Of a DNA stretch of 56,175 nt, positions 1-8,768 are shown piece by piece. The DNA is from Treponema sp. (GTDB taxonomy: Bacteria; Spirochaetota; Spirochaetia; Treponematales; Breznakiellaceae). The stretch spans positions 1 to 56,175 of the forward strand of contig WQWU01000007.1 in assembly GCA_009785215.1 (NCBI GenBank), written 5' to 3'. The stretch's first letter is position 1; every line of letters begins with the position of its first letter. The translations under genes and the position numbers were made by a program. The notes under the pieces are model-generated. The model searched no databases, had not been told where the DNA came from, and saw nothing but the letters and a program-made list of their open reading frames with translations.

Positions 1-646
1 CTGCACCTTCAGCGCCTCTCGTTATAGCAACAATACCCATAACAACAGCAAACGCGATAATACAAAGTACATCGTCTATAACGGCAGCGGCAACGATAGT
101 AACACCTTCCGGAGAATCCATTTTTTTATTCTCTGATAATATTCGTGCAGTTATGCCAAGTGATGTAGCCATACAAAGTATCCCAAGAAAAAGGCTGCCT
201 TCATGCATTATTGATACACCATAAAATAATGAATATGCCAATGCGCCTGAAAAGAATGAAACAACTACACCCCCTAAACCTACAATACTTCCGACCACGG
301 AGTAACGCAGGAAAAGCGCGATGTCGGTTTCAAGACCGGATGCAAACAGCAATATAACGGAGGCAATCGCAGCTATCGCGTATAACTCGTTGCTTACAGG
401 CAAAGAACTTCCGAATAATTCCATCGCATTCGGAAAGATACCATGGGGAAGCCCGGGTAAAGGGATGCCTCCAAGTGCAAAAGGTCCTATAACGATACCT
501 GCAATAAGTTCGCCTAAAACCTTGGAAATTCCGATTTTTTTAGCAAGTCTGCCGAATAATTTAACGGCAAACACAATTATACCCAACTGGAGCGCCATAA
601 GGGCTACAAGTTCGGTAATTGATTCAGATCCATCACCTATAGACAT
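1..646 (-). CDS. Na+/H+ (cation:proton) antiporter, CPA2/KefB-like, 5' part only
   Basis: This is an inner-membrane exchanger that swaps protons for sodium or potassium. Only the first 215 codons are in the window; the gene runs off the left edge. Translating the minus strand from ATG 646 gives hydrophobic segments typical of the family. Near residues 20-40 there is a KLFGRLAKKIG...VLGELIAGIVIGP stretch, as in CPA2 proteins (first half of the inverted repeat). Near residue 190 an AAAVIDDVLCIIAFAV stretch carries the paired aspartates of the ion site. GGAGG lies about 8 bases upstream of the ATG. It is divergent from the metallophosphoesterase gene. The family assignment is firm; the ion transported cannot be told from this part. 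Confidence 0.9.
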   Translation of the reverse strand, partial: MSIGDGSESITELVALMALQLGIIVFAVKLFGRLAKKIGISKVLGELIAGIVIGPFALGGIPLPGLPHGIFPNAMELFGSSLPVSNELYAIAAIASVILLFASGLETDIALFLRYSVVGSIVGLGGVVVSFFSGALAYSLFYGVSIMHEGSLFLGILCMATSLGITARILSENKKMDSPEGVTIVAAAVIDDVLCIIAFAVVMGIVAITRGAEGA

Positions 647-690
647 AATCTAAATTCCTCCATTTTTCTAAAAAAAAACATGTTTTATTA

Positions 691-718
691 ATTCTAATTG
701 ATATTTTTTAAAAAGCAA
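691..718 (-). promoter_or_regulatory. Promoter of the antiporter gene
   Basis: Reading the minus strand, TTGCTT (718-713) and TAGAAT (696-691) are separated by 16 bases, a fair sigma-70 match. This places a start about 40 bases before the ATG at 646, leaving room for the GGAGG. It is predicted from sequence only. Confidence 0.5.
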
Positions 719-800
719 CCATCGAATTGGCAGAATTTTCTGGTACATTATTGGTACGTTTACTAGTAGGCTATAGAAGCTTTTTTTGTTAAAATAAAAC

Positions 801-1481
801 ATGAAAATAGCGGTTGTAAGCGATATTCACCAGAGTGCTCATTGGCGGAAATTGATTAATCATGCGGCAGATTTTGATAAAATAATTTTTCTTGGGGATG
901 AGTTTGACTGCTGGACAAATAAATGGCCGCTTCAGATGGACAATGCAGAAAATATAATTACTTTTAAAAAAAGTTATCCCGGTAAAATTGATCTTTGCTG
1001 GTCTAATCATGCTATTAGTTATTTTCTGGACGAAAGATGCAGCGGATATCAAAGTAATCATGCTGCCGGTATTGAGGAATTTTATAAAAAAAATAAAGAG
1101 TTTTATAATGTCATTTATATTTATGATAAATGGATTTTTTCCCATGGCGGAGTTTCTGCAAAATGGATGAAGTCCTGCGGCATTAATGAATTAAACGAGA
1201 TCAACCAGTTATTTAAAGATAAACCAAATTTTTTTAAATGGGTTGGCCCTGACGGTTACGGAAATAATCCAAAAGAAGGGCCTTTATGGATCCGTACAGA
1301 AGCTCTTATTAACAATTATGTCCAGGGTTATAATCAAATAGCCGGCCACACAGAAAATCTCCAGCCGCGCATCGTTAAAAAGTACAAACAGATTTTTGTT
1401 TTTTGCGATACTCCCGGGCATAATTACCTTACTGTTATTGATACAAAAACAAACGATGTTGAATTTGTTAATTTAAAGTGA
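801..1481 (+). CDS. Calcineurin-like metallophosphoesterase
   Basis: A 226-residue phosphoesterase of the calcineurin-like superfamily, which uses two metal ions to cleave phosphoester bonds. The metal-site motifs are in order: D8-I-H10 near the start, GDEFD at 32-36, an NH pair at 69-70 (here SNHA rather than GNHD/E), a later SHGG, and GHTE near the C-terminus. No signal peptide or membrane segment is seen, so it is probably cytoplasmic. The substrate is not clear; relatives include protein phosphatases, Ap4A hydrolases and small unassigned enzymes. There is no clear Shine-Dalgarno sequence: a TAAAAT box at 790-795 ends five bases before the ATG, so a leaderless or very short-leader mRNA is possible. 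Confidence 0.85.
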   Translation: MKIAVVSDIHQSAHWRKLINHAADFDKIIFLGDEFDCWTNKWPLQMDNAENIITFKKSYPGKIDLCWSNHAISYFLDERCSGYQSNHAAGIEEFYKKNKEFYNVIYIYDKWIFSHGGVSAKWMKSCGINELNEINQLFKDKPNFFKWVGPDGYGNNPKEGPLWIRTEALINNYVQGYNQIAGHTENLQPRIVKKYKQIFVFCDTPGHNYLTVIDTKTNDVEFVNLK

Positions 1482-1495
1482 ATGCTGTCTCTCGG

Positions 1496-1524
1496 TTGAA
1501 ATATTTTCTCCAAAAAAGTATATT
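1496..1524 (+). promoter_or_regulatory. Promoter of the valS operon, placed for a leaderless mRNA
   Basis: TTGAAA at 1496-1501 and TATATT at 1519-1524 are separated by exactly 17 bases. The valS ATG begins at 1531, seven bases after the -10 box, where transcription would normally start. No Shine-Dalgarno lies in front of valS. Confidence 0.65.
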
Positions 1525-1530
1525 ACTACT

Positions 1531-4239
1531 ATGAACTCTATAGAATTACCCAAAGTTTACGACCCAAAATCTTTTGAGGATCGAATCTATGCTCAATGGA
1601 AGGATTCTGGCGCATTTACACCAGAAGCAGCAAAAGACACCTCCAAAGAACCTTTTGTTATCACTATTCCCCCGCCGAATGTTACAGGTGTCCTGCACCT
1701 GGGGCATGGTTTAAATAATAGTCTTCAGGACATTATTGTCCGTTTTCATAGAATGCGCGGCGTTCCTACACTCTGGGTTCCCGGCACTGACCATGCGGGT
1801 ATCGCTACCCAGAACGTAGTAGAACGCAAACTAAAAGAACAGGGAAAAAACAGGCGGGAACTTGGGCGTGAAAAGTTCCTGGAAGAAACATGGAAAGTAA
1901 AAAACGAACACCACGCGATTATAACTAAACAGCTGGAAAAAATCGGCGCCAGTGTTGATTGGAACCGCGAGCGTTTTACCATGGACGAAGGCCTTTCCCG
2001 CGCGGTGCGTGAAGTTTTTGTTACCCTATACGAGCGAGATCTTCTATATAAAGGCAATTATCTTGTAAACTGGTGTACCTCCTGCGGTACTGCTCTTGCC
2101 GATGATGAGGTCGACCACGAAGACACTGCAGGAAAAATGTATCACTTACGCTATTATTTTAATGATGATTACGATGCAAGCATCGGCGAAAGTTTTATCG
2201 AGATAGCCACAACACGCCCCGAGACACTGTTAGGTGACACTGCCGCAGCCGTTCATCCCGAGGACGAGCGCTATACTAGTTATAAAGGCAAAACCTTACG
2301 CCTGCCTTTAACAGAAAGAGATATACCCCTAATTTTTGACCCATATGTAGAGCGCGGTTTTGGAACAGGAGCGTTAAAAGTAACACCTGCACATGACCCT
2401 AACGACTGGGATCTCGGCAGAAAGCATAACCTGGAAATTATCAATATACTTAACCCAGACGGAACTTTAAACGAAAATGTACCGGAAAAATACCGCGGTT
2501 TAAATATTAAAAAAGCGCGTGCGATTGTAATTGAGGATTTAATTAACGGCGGCTGGTATGTTAAAGACGAACCTATTAAACACTCTGTTGGTCATTGTTA
2601 CCGCTGCAATACAGTAATAGAACCTTTCCTTTCCGAGCAGTGGTTTGTAAGAATGAAACCATTAGCCGATAAAGCATTGGCGTGCTGGCAGAAAGGCGAA
2701 ATTATTTTTTATCCTAAAAAATGGGAAAATACCTACAAACACTGGATGGAAAATATAAAAGACTGGTGTGTAAGCCGTCAATTATGGTGGGGGCACCGCA
2801 TCCCGGCCTGGACTTGTTCAGACTGCGGCAAGCTTACAGTTTCACGTAACGATATTGATGTTTGCCCGCATTGCAATAGCAAAAATATAGAACAGGACAA
2901 TGATGTTTTAGATACCTGGTTCTCAAGCTGGCTCTGGCCGTTTTCAACATTAGGCTGGGAAAAACCGGGCGTTTCAACTCCCGACCTGGAAAAATACTAC
3001 CCTACTACTTCATTAATCACAGCTTACGACATTATTTTCTTTTGGGTAGCAAGAATGATCATGGCAGGATTGGAGTTTACAGGCAAAGCGCCTTTCCGCG
3101 ACATTTATATCCACAGCCTTGTCCGCGATAAACAAGGACGCAAGATGAGCAAGTCTTTAGGGAACGGAATTGACCCTTTAGAACTTGTAGACGAGTTCGG
3201 CTCGGATGCGATGAAGTTTACTCTTGCATTCATGTGTGCACAGGGGCAGGATGTACTTGTAGATAAAGATTCTTTTAAACTTGGTTCAAAATTTGCAAAT
3301 AAAATTTGGAATGCAAGCCGTTATATATTGATGAATTTAAGCGGCAGAAACATTATCGAAAATCCTGTTTTAAACGCCGCCGACAAATGGATTTATTCAC
3401 GTTTAAACACAGCGGCAAAAGCAATGCGCGAAGCATTCTTTTCTTACCGTTACAATGACGCAGCGCAGACAGCTTACGAGTTTTTCTGGAATGATTTTTG
3501 CGACTGGTATGTAGAAGCTACAAAACTTTCCATGAAAGGCAGCGGCGAAACGGATGTTTCTTCTGAAGAAAAAGATCGCGCGGCAGCTGTATTATTGGAT
3601 GTATTAGCTGAATCGCTCAGGCTTCTCCACCCTCTCTTGCCGTTTGTAACAGAAGAAATTTACAGCAAACTACCGGAACAGGTAACAAGTAACAGTGAAC
3701 AGGGAGCAAGTTTGCTTATCTGTACACGTTATCCTGAATACGATGAAAAGCGTTATTCGCCGGCAGAAGAAAAAAACTTTTCGGCTCTGCAAGCGCTTGT
3801 TGGAATGGTTAGAACAATCCGAAGCGAATGCGGTATAACCCCCGATAAAAAACTTAAAACCCTAGTTCGAGCAAGCTCTGAATTGGAAAAACCATTTAAT
3901 GAAAACCTTGAATTAATAAAACTTCTTGCAGGTATAAGCGATCTTTCTATAGAAACTGTTAAGGAAAATACAAAACCCCAAGGTTCTATCGGAATGGCTG
4001 CAAACGGCTTTGAAGTATTCGTATTTATCGCAGAAGCAATAGATACTGCCGCTTTAAAGAAAAAATTTACAAACGATCTTGAAAAAGACCGCAAGTACAT
4101 AGAAGGAATAAAAAACAAGCTCGCAAACGAACAGTTTGTAAAAAATGCTCCAGGCGAACTTGTTCTGGAACAAAAAGCAAAACTGGAAGAAGCTCTTTTA
4201 CGGACAGAAAAATTCAACAATTATATTAAGGAACTTTAA
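1531..4239 (+). CDS. valS: Valine--tRNA ligase
   Basis: Class I aminoacyl-tRNA synthetase that activates valine with ATP, loads it on tRNA-Val and edits threonine mischarging. At 902 residues it has the usual ValS length. HIGH-type motif HLGHG lies at 56-60 and KMSKS at 538-542. Between them are the editing (CP1) domain and cysteine pairs of the CxxC type. The C-terminal 70 residues are a lysine/glutamate-rich coiled coil that binds the tRNA elbow, as expected for ValS and not IleS. It is the first gene of a packed operon, and its TAA overlaps the next ATG by one base (TAATG). The ATG at 1531 is supported by homology and by the promoter just upstream, not by a ribosome-binding site. Confidence 0.98.
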   Translation: MNSIELPKVYDPKSFEDRIYAQWKDSGAFTPEAAKDTSKEPFVITIPPPNVTGVLHLGHGLNNSLQDIIVRFHRMRGVPTLWVPGTDHAGIATQNVVERKLKEQGKNRRELGREKFLEETWKVKNEHHAIITKQLEKIGASVDWNRERFTMDEGLSRAVREVFVTLYERDLLYKGNYLVNWCTSCGTALADDEVDHEDTAGKMYHLRYYFNDDYDASIGESFIEIATTRPETLLGDTAAAVHPEDERYTSYKGKTLRLPLTERDIPLIFDPYVERGFGTGALKVTPAHDPNDWDLGRKHNLEIINILNPDGTLNENVPEKYRGLNIKKARAIVIEDLINGGWYVKDEPIKHSVGHCYRCNTVIEPFLSEQWFVRMKPLADKALACWQKGEIIFYPKKWENTYKHWMENIKDWCVSRQLWWGHRIPAWTCSDCGKLTVSRNDIDVCPHCNSKNIEQDNDVLDTWFSSWLWPFSTLGWEKPGVSTPDLEKYYPTTSLITAYDIIFFWVARMIMAGLEFTGKAPFRDIYIHSLVRDKQGRKMSKSLGNGIDPLELVDEFGSDAMKFTLAFMCAQGQDVLVDKDSFKLGSKFANKIWNASRYILMNLSGRNIIENPVLNAADKWIYSRLNTAAKAMREAFFSYRYNDAAQTAYEFFWNDFCDWYVEATKLSMKGSGETDVSSEEKDRAAAVLLDVLAESLRLLHPLLPFVTEEIYSKLPEQVTSNSEQGASLLICTRYPEYDEKRYSPAEEKNFSALQALVGMVRTIRSECGITPDKKLKTLVRASSELEKPFNENLELIKLLAGISDLSIETVKENTKPQGSIGMAANGFEVFVFIAEAIDTAALKKKFTNDLEKDRKYIEGIKNKLANEQFVKNAPGELVLEQKAKLEEALLRTEKFNNYIKEL

Positions 4240-4826
4240 TGAACACAGAACAAATGGATCAATTAAGCGGTATTCGTCTTGCACCCTATATTCAGCTTGC
4301 AACGTATCTGATAGGTAAATCGCGCGAGGGCGGCGGGAACATGTTCCGCCATCAGCTTGATACAATGTCTATTCTTGTAGATTATAAATTCATCGATTCA
4401 GTATTGCTTAAGGCTTCGCTTGTTCATGACGTTATTGAAGATGTTCCGGATTTTAATCATAACATTTTACTATCCATAGATTTTGAAAGCCATGCTGTAT
4501 ACAATCTTGTTCTGGAAGTTTCACGCCGTCACGGAGAAACAAAGGCAGATTTTTTAACACGCATAATAGAAAGCGGTTCGGAGAAAGCAAAGATACTTAA
4601 AGTTGCAGATCGCATATCCAACATGATTTCACTGGGTTTTGTTAACAATATGGAGTTTGTAGAAAGATATATTAATGAAACACAAAATTATCTTTTACCT
4701 CTTGCCGAAAAGACAGATTATAATATGTTCATCGAATTAAAAGACCTTGTAAACTCCAGGCAGAAATATCTTAACGATTACCGTAATTTAGAACGCTTTA
4801 TTATTAATAATACTACGGAGGTTTAA
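4239..4826 (+). CDS. HD-domain protein resembling small alarmone (p)ppGpp hydrolases
   Basis: A 195-residue stand-alone HD phosphohydrolase domain. Metal-binding residues follow the RelA/SpoT/Mesh1 layout: H38 in RHQLD, the HD pair at 63-64 followed by ED at 67-68, and D124 in KVADRISNM, which matches the KLADRLHNM motif of SpoT hydrolase domains. No synthetase, TGS or ACT domain follows, and the length fits the small alarmone hydrolases. The likely role is hydrolysis of (p)ppGpp or a related nucleotide. The start overlaps the valS stop (TAATG), implying translational coupling to a tRNA synthetase, which makes sense for an enzyme that answers amino-acid starvation signals. The specific substrate is inferred from motif pattern only. 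Confidence 0.7.
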   Translation: MNTEQMDQLSGIRLAPYIQLATYLIGKSREGGGNMFRHQLDTMSILVDYKFIDSVLLKASLVHDVIEDVPDFNHNILLSIDFESHAVYNLVLEVSRRHGETKADFLTRIIESGSEKAKILKVADRISNMISLGFVNNMEFVERYINETQNYLLPLAEKTDYNMFIELKDLVNSRQKYLNDYRNLERFIINNTTEV

Positions 4827-4850
4827 CCGTTTTCCCTGCGGTTTTTTATT
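4825..4850 (+). terminator. Weak hairpin plus T-run between the HD gene and dxs
   Basis: AACCG and CGGTT form a short 5-bp stem around a nine-base loop, followed by TTTTATTTT. It resembles a weak intrinsic terminator or attenuator inside the operon and lies immediately before the dxs start. The stem is short, so the call is tentative. Confidence 0.3.
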
Positions 4851-6845
4851 TTGAATGTTTTACTGCAAAAAATAAAATCTCCTCTGGATTTAAAAAAACT
4901 TACCCTTGGAGAATGCAGTAAACTTGCACAGGAACTCCGCCGGCAGATTGTTTCTGTTGTTGCAACTAACGGAGGGCATCTGGCTTCCAATTTGGGAGTA
5001 ATTGAATTAAGCATAGCCTTACACAGGGTTTTTAATTCACCGCAGGATAAAATTGTCTGGGATGTCGGGCATCAGTGTTATGCGCATAAAATACTCACAG
5101 GGCGCCTTGATTTATTTTCTTCGCTTCGCAGGCAGAACGGCATTGCAGGTTTTCCGAAACGCAGCGAGAGCGAACATGATTCCTTTAATACAGGTCATTC
5201 TTCCACATCAATATCCGCAGCTCTTGGCCTTTTGGCTGCGCAGAAAATTAAAAATAATAAAGATTTTGTTATTGCAGTAATAGGCGACGGCGCCCTGACA
5301 GGCGGACTCGCTTACGAAGCATTGTCTCATGCAGGGCATCTTGGCCTGCCGTTAATTGTTATTCTAAATGACAATAAAATGTCCATAAGCCGCAATGTCG
5401 GCGGTTTGTCAAAATATCTCAGCCGCCTTTCCATGAAAGAAAAATATCAGACTTTCCGCCGTCACTTTGATTCAATGGCAAAAAAGATACCTGTTTTCGG
5501 CGGCGCATTTTTTAATCTTGTTGTAAGATTAAAACGCGCTGTAAAAGCAGTATTTTATTTTGATAATTTCTTTGTAGATCTTGGCTTTGAATATGTCGGC
5601 CCTATTAACGGGCATAATATTCAGGCTCTTATTAATGTTTTTACCGATGTTAAAAAGTTAAACCGTCCTGTTGTAATTCATATAAATACGCGCAAAGGCA
5701 AAGGATACGGTTATGCCGAAGATGATCCGGACAGTTATCACGGCGTTGCTTCATTTTCAGTAGACAGCGGCTTAAACGGCAGCTTAAGCGGCAGTTTATC
5801 CGGCAGCGAACGGCAGGATTTACCAAAAAATCAAATTAATAAAAAAAGTTTTACAGATGCTTTCTCCGCCTGCATTACAGATATTGCAGAAAAAGATAAA
5901 CGTATTATTGCAATTACCGCTGCCATGCAGACAGGCACAGGGCTTAAAACCTTTGCCGGTAAATTCCGGGATCGTTTTTTTGATGTTGGCATTGCGGAGG
6001 AACATGCAGTTACATTCGCCGCAGGTCTTGCTGCAGAAGGTTTACGCCCTGTTGTTGCGGTTTATTCAACATTTATTCAACGCGCTGTTGATCAGGTGAT
6101 ACATGATTGCGCTTTGCAGAAACTGCCGGTAATTTTTGCGCTGGACAGAGCCGGATTTGTCGGCGCAGACGGCGAAACTCACCAGGGGCTTTTTGATATT
6201 TCGTTATTCAGAAGCACTCCCAATATGACAATAATGGCTCCTGCAAGCGAAAATGAAATGAGGAAGATGTTAAATTTTTCTCTCACAGAGACGCAGAGAC
6301 GTAACATTCCTTTGGAATGTAGAGAACACGGAGAAGAAACTAAAAGAAAAAGCGGACCTGTTTTAATTCGTTACCCAAAAGCACACTGTCCGCAGGAAAT
6401 TGAGGCGTTCTCTGCTCCCTTAGAAACAGGACGCGGGGTATTTATTAATAAAAGCGGTAAAAAAGATGTTTGCCTTGCTTTTACCGGCAGTTTGTTCAAA
6501 GAAGCTGCCGAAGCCGCCGTTATACTTAAAGAAAAAGGAATAGAAGCCGACCTTTATAATCTTCGATTTTTAAAACCTGTTGATGAAGATTACCTGACAG
6601 GTATTATGAATGAATATAAACTTATCTGTTTTATAGAAGAAGGAATAAGGGAAGGCGGATTCGGCGAATACGCTTCTGCCCTTGCATTAAGATATAAATG
6701 CTCAGCACAAGTGCTTGTAATGGCGGCAGAAAACTGCTTTATCGAAGAAGACAAAGCATTAGGTACAAGGGAAGAATTACTTTCCATTAACCGCCTGGAT
6801 AGTTTATCTATAACAGATAGAATAATGGCGTGTTTTATGGTATAG
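4851..6845 (+). CDS. dxs: 1-deoxy-D-xylulose-5-phosphate synthase with two inserted low-complexity segments
   Basis: Thiamine-diphosphate enzyme joining pyruvate and glyceraldehyde 3-phosphate, the first step of the MEP isoprenoid pathway. The 664-residue protein carries the ThDP/Mg motif GDGALTGG at about 145-152 ending in ILNDNKMS, the transketolase pyrimidine-binding domain with EEHAVTFAAGLA, and the C-terminal domain. Two parts are unlike the family. A Gly-Ser repeat (NGSLSGSLSGS, about 309-320) sits in the domain I-II linker. A segment at about 478-499 is encoded by a dispersed DNA repeat and splits MLNFS from SGPVLIRYPK. The start is TTG 4851, which gives the family's usual N-terminus; no Shine-Dalgarno is close, so it is the weakest part of the call. 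Six bases separate it from cdaA. Confidence 0.96.
   Translation: MNVLLQKIKSPLDLKKLTLGECSKLAQELRRQIVSVVATNGGHLASNLGVIELSIALHRVFNSPQDKIVWDVGHQCYAHKILTGRLDLFSSLRRQNGIAGFPKRSESEHDSFNTGHSSTSISAALGLLAAQKIKNNKDFVIAVIGDGALTGGLAYEALSHAGHLGLPLIVILNDNKMSISRNVGGLSKYLSRLSMKEKYQTFRRHFDSMAKKIPVFGGAFFNLVVRLKRAVKAVFYFDNFFVDLGFEYVGPINGHNIQALINVFTDVKKLNRPVVIHINTRKGKGYGYAEDDPDSYHGVASFSVDSGLNGSLSGSLSGSERQDLPKNQINKKSFTDAFSACITDIAEKDKRIIAITAAMQTGTGLKTFAGKFRDRFFDVGIAEEHAVTFAAGLAAEGLRPVVAVYSTFIQRAVDQVIHDCALQKLPVIFALDRAGFVGADGETHQGLFDISLFRSTPNMTIMAPASENEMRKMLNFSLTETQRRNIPLECREHGEETKRKSGPVLIRYPKAHCPQEIEAFSAPLETGRGVFINKSGKKDVCLAFTGSLFKEAAEAAVILKEKGIEADLYNLRFLKPVDEDYLTGIMNEYKLICFIEEGIREGGFGEYASALALRYKCSAQVLVMAAENCFIEEDKALGTREELLSINRLDSLSITDRIMACFMV
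6281..6345 (+). repeat. Dispersed CTCACAGAGACGC-type repeat inside dxs
   Basis: The segment begins with TCTCACAGAGACGCAGAGAC, contains a perfect 7-bp palindrome (ACATTCC at 6304-6310, TTT loop, GGAATGT at 6314-6320) and ends with an AGAGAACACGGAGAAG stretch. It is read in frame within dxs. A related sequence lies in opposite orientation in the Gfo/Idh gene at about 45006-45035. Purine-rich 'cagagacgcagagac' repeats of this kind occur between genes in many bacterial genomes; here two copies lie within coding sequence. Confidence 0.7.
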
Positions 6846-6851
6846 TAAGAA

Positions 6852-7691
6852 ATGCAATGGATTCAGTGGCTTTCTTCAATATATGATTTTATCCGCCCCA
6901 TTTTAGATGTAGCCCTCCTTGCCTTTATTCTGTACAAAGGTTATGAACTTCTGGAAAAAGCGCAGGCTTTCCCCCTTGTTAAGGGAGCGGGTTTTCTTGC
7001 CCTGGTCTTTGGTATTGCTTTCCTTTTTAATCTTTCAACTTTAAGATGGGCGCTTACAATGATTGCCCCCGGCTTATTTATTGCAATTGCCATTGTATTC
7101 CAGCCTGAACTAAGAAAAATATTTATCCGCCTTGGGCAGACAGAATTTTTCCGCCCCAATATTATAGCGCAAATTGGAAAACTTGATGCTGTTGTTACTG
7201 CGGCAGAACTTCTCTCTCAGAGAAGACGCGGAATGCTTGTTGTTTTCCCCAGAAAAATCAATTTAAAAAGTATAATAGAAACAGGAACAAAAATTAATGC
7301 AGAAATTTCTTCCAGTTTGATAGTTGCAATTTTTGAGTTTGACGGGCCTCTTCATGACGGTGCTATGATTATTCAAAACGGAAAAATTGCTGCTGCAAGC
7401 TGTTTTTTACCGCTTTCTGAAAGGCAGGATATACGCAAAAATTTCGGCACACGGCACAGGGCAAGTCTTGGCATGGCGGAACAATCAGACGCTGTAGTAT
7501 TGATAGTTTCGGAAGAATCGGGAGCTATTTCACTGGCGTACGATGCAAAACTTTATTACGATTTAACAATTACAGAAGTTACGCGCAAATTAATGGAGCT
7601 GCTCGACAAAGGCAGCAGAAAAGAAACTTCCCTGCAAGCTGCAGAAAATAAAGGTTCATCTGCAGAAGAAGGAGAGATACTTGTCGAATAG
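6852..7691 (+). CDS. cdaA: Diadenylate cyclase CdaA (c-di-AMP synthase)
   Basis: Membrane-anchored DAC-domain enzyme that condenses two ATP into c-di-AMP. The 279-residue protein has three N-terminal hydrophobic segments (about 15-33, 44-62, 66-86), then the DAC domain with the catalytic DGA at 169-171 and RHR at 201-203. This is the CdaA architecture and length. The last 40 residues are polar and glutamate-rich. The gene overlaps the next one, a YbbR protein, by 11 bases; the CdaA-CdaR pair is a known functional unit in which the YbbR protein modulates the cyclase. Confidence 0.97.
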   Translation: MQWIQWLSSIYDFIRPILDVALLAFILYKGYELLEKAQAFPLVKGAGFLALVFGIAFLFNLSTLRWALTMIAPGLFIAIAIVFQPELRKIFIRLGQTEFFRPNIIAQIGKLDAVVTAAELLSQRRRGMLVVFPRKINLKSIIETGTKINAEISSSLIVAIFEFDGPLHDGAMIIQNGKIAAASCFLPLSERQDIRKNFGTRHRASLGMAEQSDAVVLIVSEESGAISLAYDAKLYYDLTITEVTRKLMELLDKGSRKETSLQAAENKGSSAEEGEILVE

Positions 7692-8400
7692 GAGTAAACT
7701 TTTAGCAAAAATCACAGAAAAATGGCCTGTTAAAGTTCTCTCTTTGGCGGCAGCGCTGATCATTTCTGTTTTCTACAGAATGAACAGCCTGGAAACCCGG
7801 TTTTTTACTGTTCCATTGCAGATTGTATCAAGCGAAACTTTGCTGCCTGCTGCAGTTTTTGCAAGCGCCGTTAGAGTTTCATTACGCGGAGAAATTGACG
7901 GCATACAGCCAATCCTGGAAGAAGATATAGAAGCTTATATCGATCTTGGAAGATACACAAACGAAGGTTACTACAGGATTCCAGTTCATATACGGAAAAA
8001 AGGCAGCGCTCTTGGAGTTGAACCTTTGGAAATTTCTGTCCTTCCTTTGGAGATTCCGCTTCAGCTGGAAAACAGAGTAACAAAAAATATTCCTGTTTAT
8101 CCGGTATTCTCCGGATACGTAGCGCAGGATTATGAATTAACATTTCAATCATTAATTCCCGGCAGCGTGTTTGCAGAAGGCCCGCGAAGCATCATGGAAA
8201 ACCAAATCGAATTTTATACCGAGATTATTAATCTTGACAGGCGCCATGATGATTTTTTTATAATGGTAAATATTATTAACGATAACCCTCTCATTACCAT
8301 TCATGGGAGCAGGATGTTTGAATTCCGCGGATCGATAAGCAGGATTGCGCGCGAAGAGCAAAACGAAACTTATAACTCTGTTATGGATAATACGCAATGA
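7681..8400 (+). CDS. cdaR: YbbR-domain protein, CdaA regulator
   Basis: A 239-residue protein with one N-terminal membrane anchor (about 18-34) and an extracytoplasmic region that reads as YbbR-like repeats (for example VSLRGEIDGIQPILEEDIEAYIDLG). YbbR proteins encoded next to cdaA bind the cyclase and tune c-di-AMP output. The start is TTG 7681, chosen because AAGGAGAG lies seven bases upstream; it overlaps the cdaA stop by 11 bases, so translation is coupled. The repeats diverge, as is normal for the family, and the number of YbbR units is about two. Function is inferred from family and position. Confidence 0.85.
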   Translation: MSNRSKLLAKITEKWPVKVLSLAAALIISVFYRMNSLETRFFTVPLQIVSSETLLPAAVFASAVRVSLRGEIDGIQPILEEDIEAYIDLGRYTNEGYYRIPVHIRKKGSALGVEPLEISVLPLEIPLQLENRVTKNIPVYPVFSGYVAQDYELTFQSLIPGSVFAEGPRSIMENQIEFYTEIINLDRRHDDFFIMVNIINDNPLITIHGSRMFEFRGSISRIAREEQNETYNSVMDNTQ

Positions 8401-8768
8401 TTATAGGCATAGGTATTGATATAGTGGAAGTAAAACGAATGGAACGATGGCTAAAGGATATAAAACTATTACAAAGGTTTTTTCATGACGAAGAAATAAA
8501 ACATGTTCTTTCCGGAAAAAACGGCGCTCAGAGTTTAGCCGCAAGATTCGCCGCAAAAGAAGCATTCGGCAAAGCTCTTGGAACAGGTCTTGCAGATTTT
8601 TCATTAAAAGATATTATGATAAAAAACAGGGAAAACGGAAAACCGGAACTCTTTTTGCTGGAAACAGCGCAGAATGTTATGAAAAAATCCGGTGTTGATA
8701 AAATACACATTTCCCTTTCGCATGAAAGAGAAAATGCAATTGCAATGGTAGTACTGGAGGGAACATAA
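8397..8768 (+). CDS. acpS: Holo-[acyl-carrier-protein] synthase
   Basis: Transfers the 4'-phosphopantetheine arm of CoA to acyl carrier protein. The 123-residue protein has the normal AcpS length, with the Mg-binding D8 in GIGIDIVEV and E55 in RFAAKEAFGKALGTG. The ATG overlaps the cdaR stop (ATGA) and its own stop overlaps the next ATG by one base. It therefore lies inside the large valS-truA operon and depends on translational coupling; no separate promoter is seen. Confidence 0.97.
   Translation: MIIGIGIDIVEVKRMERWLKDIKLLQRFFHDEEIKHVLSGKNGAQSLAARFAAKEAFGKALGTGLADFSLKDIMIKNRENGKPELFLLETAQNVMKKSGVDKIHISLSHERENAIAMVVLEGT

Noticed and set aside
321-653. Plus-strand open frame of 110 codons
   Set aside because: It lies opposite the antiporter gene, whose minus-strand translation matches a known family and has a ribosome site.
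740-760. TGGTACATTATTGGTACGTT as a sigma-54 promoter
   Set aside because: It lacks the GC of the -12 element; the extended -10 reading (TGGTACATT) fits better but has no -35 here.
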